Origin: Warburgia ugandensis
Taxonomy: Eukaryota; Streptophyta; Magnoliopsida; Canellales; Canellaceae
Direction of reading: 5' to 3'
Length of the DNA stretch: 64,000 bases
NCBI GenBank assembly: GCA_035236585.1
Contig: CP141132.1
Span: forward strand, 53,199,880 to 53,263,879
Part shown: one piece after another, positions 61,641 to 64,000 of the stretch
How the letters are laid out: each line of letters begins with the position of its first letter
How positions within the stretch are numbered: the stretch's first letter is position 1
The notes under the pieces: generated by a model
Seen by the model: the letters and a program-made list of their open reading frames with translations, nothing else
Databases searched by the model: none
What the model was told of the DNA's origin: nothing
Made by a program: the position numbers and the translations under genes

Positions 61641-63890
61641 ATTTAGCAAGCACATTTGATTATGTTTGAGATGGTGCATAAAGCACACATGCCTGTGACT
61701 GATGATTTTGGATATCCATAAATCTGTAAATTTTGTAAGATCATGATCTTACTATTTTATAAAAGAAGTTATATCGATTTATCTTTCTCTTGCTTTATGA
61801 AAGCATTTTGTCTTATAAAAAAGTTCATGGAAATGTCATATATTATTCTATAAATTTCATGGGAATGTTTACCAAGAGATTTGAGGACTCATGTATGATG
61901 ATTTGATAAAATGATGTTGGTATTATTGAATTTGATTGATTGAGATCTAAGAATTTAACCCTAAAGGGGTGTATTTTCATTGTGCACTAAGGTAAATAAA
62001 ATTTTTGAAAAGTTAGGCAACTTGTGATAGTCTAGCCTAGCCTATAAGCATATGTTCTTTGATCATCCACTAAGGTGCAAATGGGATTATTGAAACTTAG
62101 ACGACTCATGAGGGTTGAGCCTAGCCTAGGGTGATATTAACCAGTTGCCCACTAGCTTCTAAAACAAATACTTGCTTAAGACAGGTGTGACTAATTAGAG
62201 TATATCATGAGAAGACCACTCTTCTATTGATTCAGTGGCCCCATGAGAGGCTAAGTAGATCATGAGATATCTATGGTCTAGCATAGTTGGGGCATTTGTC
62301 TCCTATGTTCGTAGTAGACCATACTATTTTTTGGAAATGGGTTGATATGTCAGTCATTCTAGAAAATATAGACCTTTGCTTGTGGCAGGACTTTACCACT
62401 CATTGGTTGATTTATTGATCGATTGATTTGAAATGATTGATGCATATCTTTGATACATCTTCTAATTTACTTGAACATTTTGAGCTAAATTTGAAAGCAC
62501 AGATTTTAACATCAACTTATTGATCGAATACATCTATTTTTCCCATGCATGAAAAATGACCTTTTCAATTTATGATTAGTTAAGAAATTTCCTACTTGGT
62601 GGTCATACTCAACAAACTAACCCCCCTAGATGAAACATAGGAGTGACTTAGGAGTGCAAGGATTTTTGTGGACGTGATTTGTAGAAGTATGAAGAACTTG
62701 TTATCTTTTGTTTACTATTGACACAAATGTAATTAAATAGTTGACACTCTTTTATAATGGATTATGGTGAAATTAGTTTATTTGGGCTATGACCAGTGGA
62801 TCTTGATTGTGCAAATGTTCATTGTTTATTTTATCTACATGTGGAGTATTGATGAATGACACCAAGCTTGAAGCGTGATTTTTGAAAGATTAATATATAC
62901 AATATGTTTTTAAAAAAAATTTCCCCAACAAAATGATTTTATCAAGGATATACTGATTTTTCTAAAAGATTTTAAAAAAAGAAACTATTTATGAAAACTT
63001 TGGTCATCTCAACAAGCCAAGGAACCACAATCATACAAAAGGCCAAAATACATCATGATGAAATACTATGTAATCTGTGAAATTGTAGATGGAGGAGGTG
63101 TTACTATAATAAGAGTTGTGTCAACGGATAATGTGGCAAATCATTAAGTAAACCATTTCCATAGAAAGTTTTGATGGATAATATAATAACCTCAAATTTT
63201 GAGTTAGTTTCAAGGTAATTATAACATATTTTGGTTGGAATAAAAACAAAAATTGAATTGCTTAGAAATTGAATTTCAAGGGCCCCTTAAAAATTCAAAT
63301 TTTAGATTTAAAACTATTAAAAAAGAAAACTTTGCATTGAAATGATTCCAACGACACTAATTTTGAGAAAAACAGAGATTGGGTTGAAAAATCCTCAAAA
63401 TTTTACTAATTTAGGGGTCCAAATTTATAATAGCACCCTAGTGTTGTTTGTTGTCAACAGTAGCAGATGCACCATAGGAGGAGTGGGCATGACATGCAGG
63501 TAGAGGACTACCATGAGTCAACCTGGCTCCCCTACATTGGGCAACAACCCAAAATGTGGCAAAACAGGGGGAATGCCACAGAAAGGGGAAAAACCTAGGG
63601 TTCACTCCCCTCCGCTCAGATCTCCCATTGGCATGGCAACTGGACATTCATGGTCAGCCACCCATCAACATTTGTCCCCCTACTCAAACCTTATAGCTAT
63701 CCAGTCTCCTTCGACTGGGTCTCCTTCCCAAAAAATTCCTGCATAGTTTGACTCCCATAGAGGAACTAGGGTCATTGGCCACCTGCGTAGCCAAAACCCC
63801 CTCTTCTCTTTTCCTTCTGCTTTGCCTTGACCCATCGAGGACCATCATAGTTGATTGGCCATGCTAGTCTAGGTAGCGACCGGGCAAGGT

Positions 63891-63938
63891 CCACCAGCCA
63901 CCAGCCACCAGCCACCAGCCACCAGCCACCAGCCACCA
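63891..63938. repeat. (CCACCAG)6-7 minisatellite
   Basis: Six exact 7-bp units plus a changed seventh. This is not the plant telomere repeat. It lies in the GC-rich leader of S6. Confidence 0.95.
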
Positions 63939-63951
63939 CCCAAAACCCCTC

Positions 63952-63965
63952 TCTTCTTCTTCTTC

Positions 63966-64000
<35 letters not shown>
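63952..64000. repeat. CTT then CT microsatellite, running off the window
   Basis: About five TTC units, then at least 15 CT units to the last base. Confidence 0.95.

Larger units (their letters stand above)
59780..63011 (+). mobile_element. S5: solo LTR in the copia RNase H
   Basis: A 3232-bp insertion bounded by TGTAATGACTTGAATTTTTT and GGTCATCTCA, with a perfect ACAAG duplication (59775-59779 and 63012-63016). The copia protein similarity on both sides confirms the edges. Late words such as GACCAGTGGATCTTG near 62791 resemble the same place in S3 (47498) and G1 (40408), so it is a relative of the giant-LTR family. Its middle holds a GTGCA-rich array. No coding parts. Confidence 0.88.
56230..63170 (+). 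pseudogene. Ty1-copia gag-pol fossil, split by solo LTR S5
   Basis: A copia-order polyprotein on the plus strand. A gag region (MKEGTLVHNHVLKLVRYIHE near 56440) is followed by a zinc-knuckle region (KCFYYSKTRHWKHNC near 56825-56870). The protease is near 56945-57010 (SLWCIDSGATSHEF). Integrase remains lie at 57400-58100 and RT remains at 58540-59300. The RNase H is at about 59455-59779 (VVSWRSSKQDITIDSTLEAK, CDNNEDIAQ). Past S5, copia sequence resumes at 63017-63170 (KEPQSYKRPKYIMMKYYVI, VVSTDNVANH). It carries many breaks and no clear LTRs in this window, so it is an old fossil. Confidence 0.85.
63182..64000 (+). mobile_element. S6: start of a further LTR, cut by the window end
   Basis: TATAATAACCTCAAATTTTGAG resembles the LTR starts TGTAATAACCCC (G1) and TGTAATGACCCAAATTTTGG (S2). 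The AT-rich first 250 bp and then a GC-richer, pyrimidine-rich leader follow the same plan. It sits just past the copia C-terminus and could be either a further insertion or that element's own LTR. The right end lies outside the window. Confidence 0.45.

Noticed and set aside
63891-63938. CCACCAG repeat as telomeric or CRISPR-like
   Set aside because: It is neither the plant telomere repeat nor a repeat-spacer array; it is a simple minisatellite in an LTR leader.

Overview
The window looks like intergenic heterochromatin from a large, AT-rich, transposon-dense flowering-plant nuclear genome. The evidence is a plant-type CACTA transposase fused to a Ulp1-like domain, two plant RTE-type LINEs, a Tekay/Del-like chromovirus with an initiator-Met tRNA primer site, a Ty1-copia fossil, and several very large solo LTRs. 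I find no convincing host gene, tRNA gene, rRNA gene or CRISPR array. The species cannot be fixed from the sequence.

Layout. 1-5.0 kb holds a decayed CACTA (En/Spm) transposase/Ulp1 gene and its subterminal repeats. 6.5-12.6 kb is an unclassified repeat (R1) carrying long CT and GA runs and split by a 3.3-kb RTE LINE (LINE1). 12.6-14.5 kb is a reverse copy of a noncoding repeat family that I call U. 14.6-47.7 kb is a deep nest: a probable solo LTR (S3) holds a U copy (U_C). U_C holds a second LINE (LINE2) and a chromovirus (G1, 21379-40656). G1 holds another U copy (U_B) in its reverse transcriptase and a solo LTR (S1) in its 3' LTR. S1 itself holds a further U copy (U_A). A separate solo LTR (S2, 44256-47232) also sits in S3. 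47.7-48.8 kb is another reverse U fragment. 49.0-55.5 kb is a second R copy (R2) split by a 5.3-kb solo LTR (S4). 56.1-63.2 kb is a Ty1-copia fossil split by a 3.2-kb solo LTR (S5). From 63.2 kb to the end is the start of one more LTR (S6).

The boundaries rest mainly on target-site duplications read from the sequence: GTTAT (S1), GAGTG (S2), TGACC (S4), ACAAG (S5), a 19-bp repeat (LINE2), and candidate 5-bp repeats for U_A, U_B and U_C. For S4 the flanks also line up with an uninterrupted relative elsewhere in the window, and for G1 with the matching site in U_B.

Nothing here behaves as a coordinated gene system. The most interesting items are: the 2.7-kb U family, whose two longest copies match within 4 bp in net length; the RTE LINEs, which have hairpin-forming 5' monomers and a variable 23-codon repeat at the start of the ORF; a stem-loop near the 3' end of several giant LTRs whose stem differs in sequence but stays paired; a GATC-dense LTR block; and a degenerate ~170-bp array inside an LTR.
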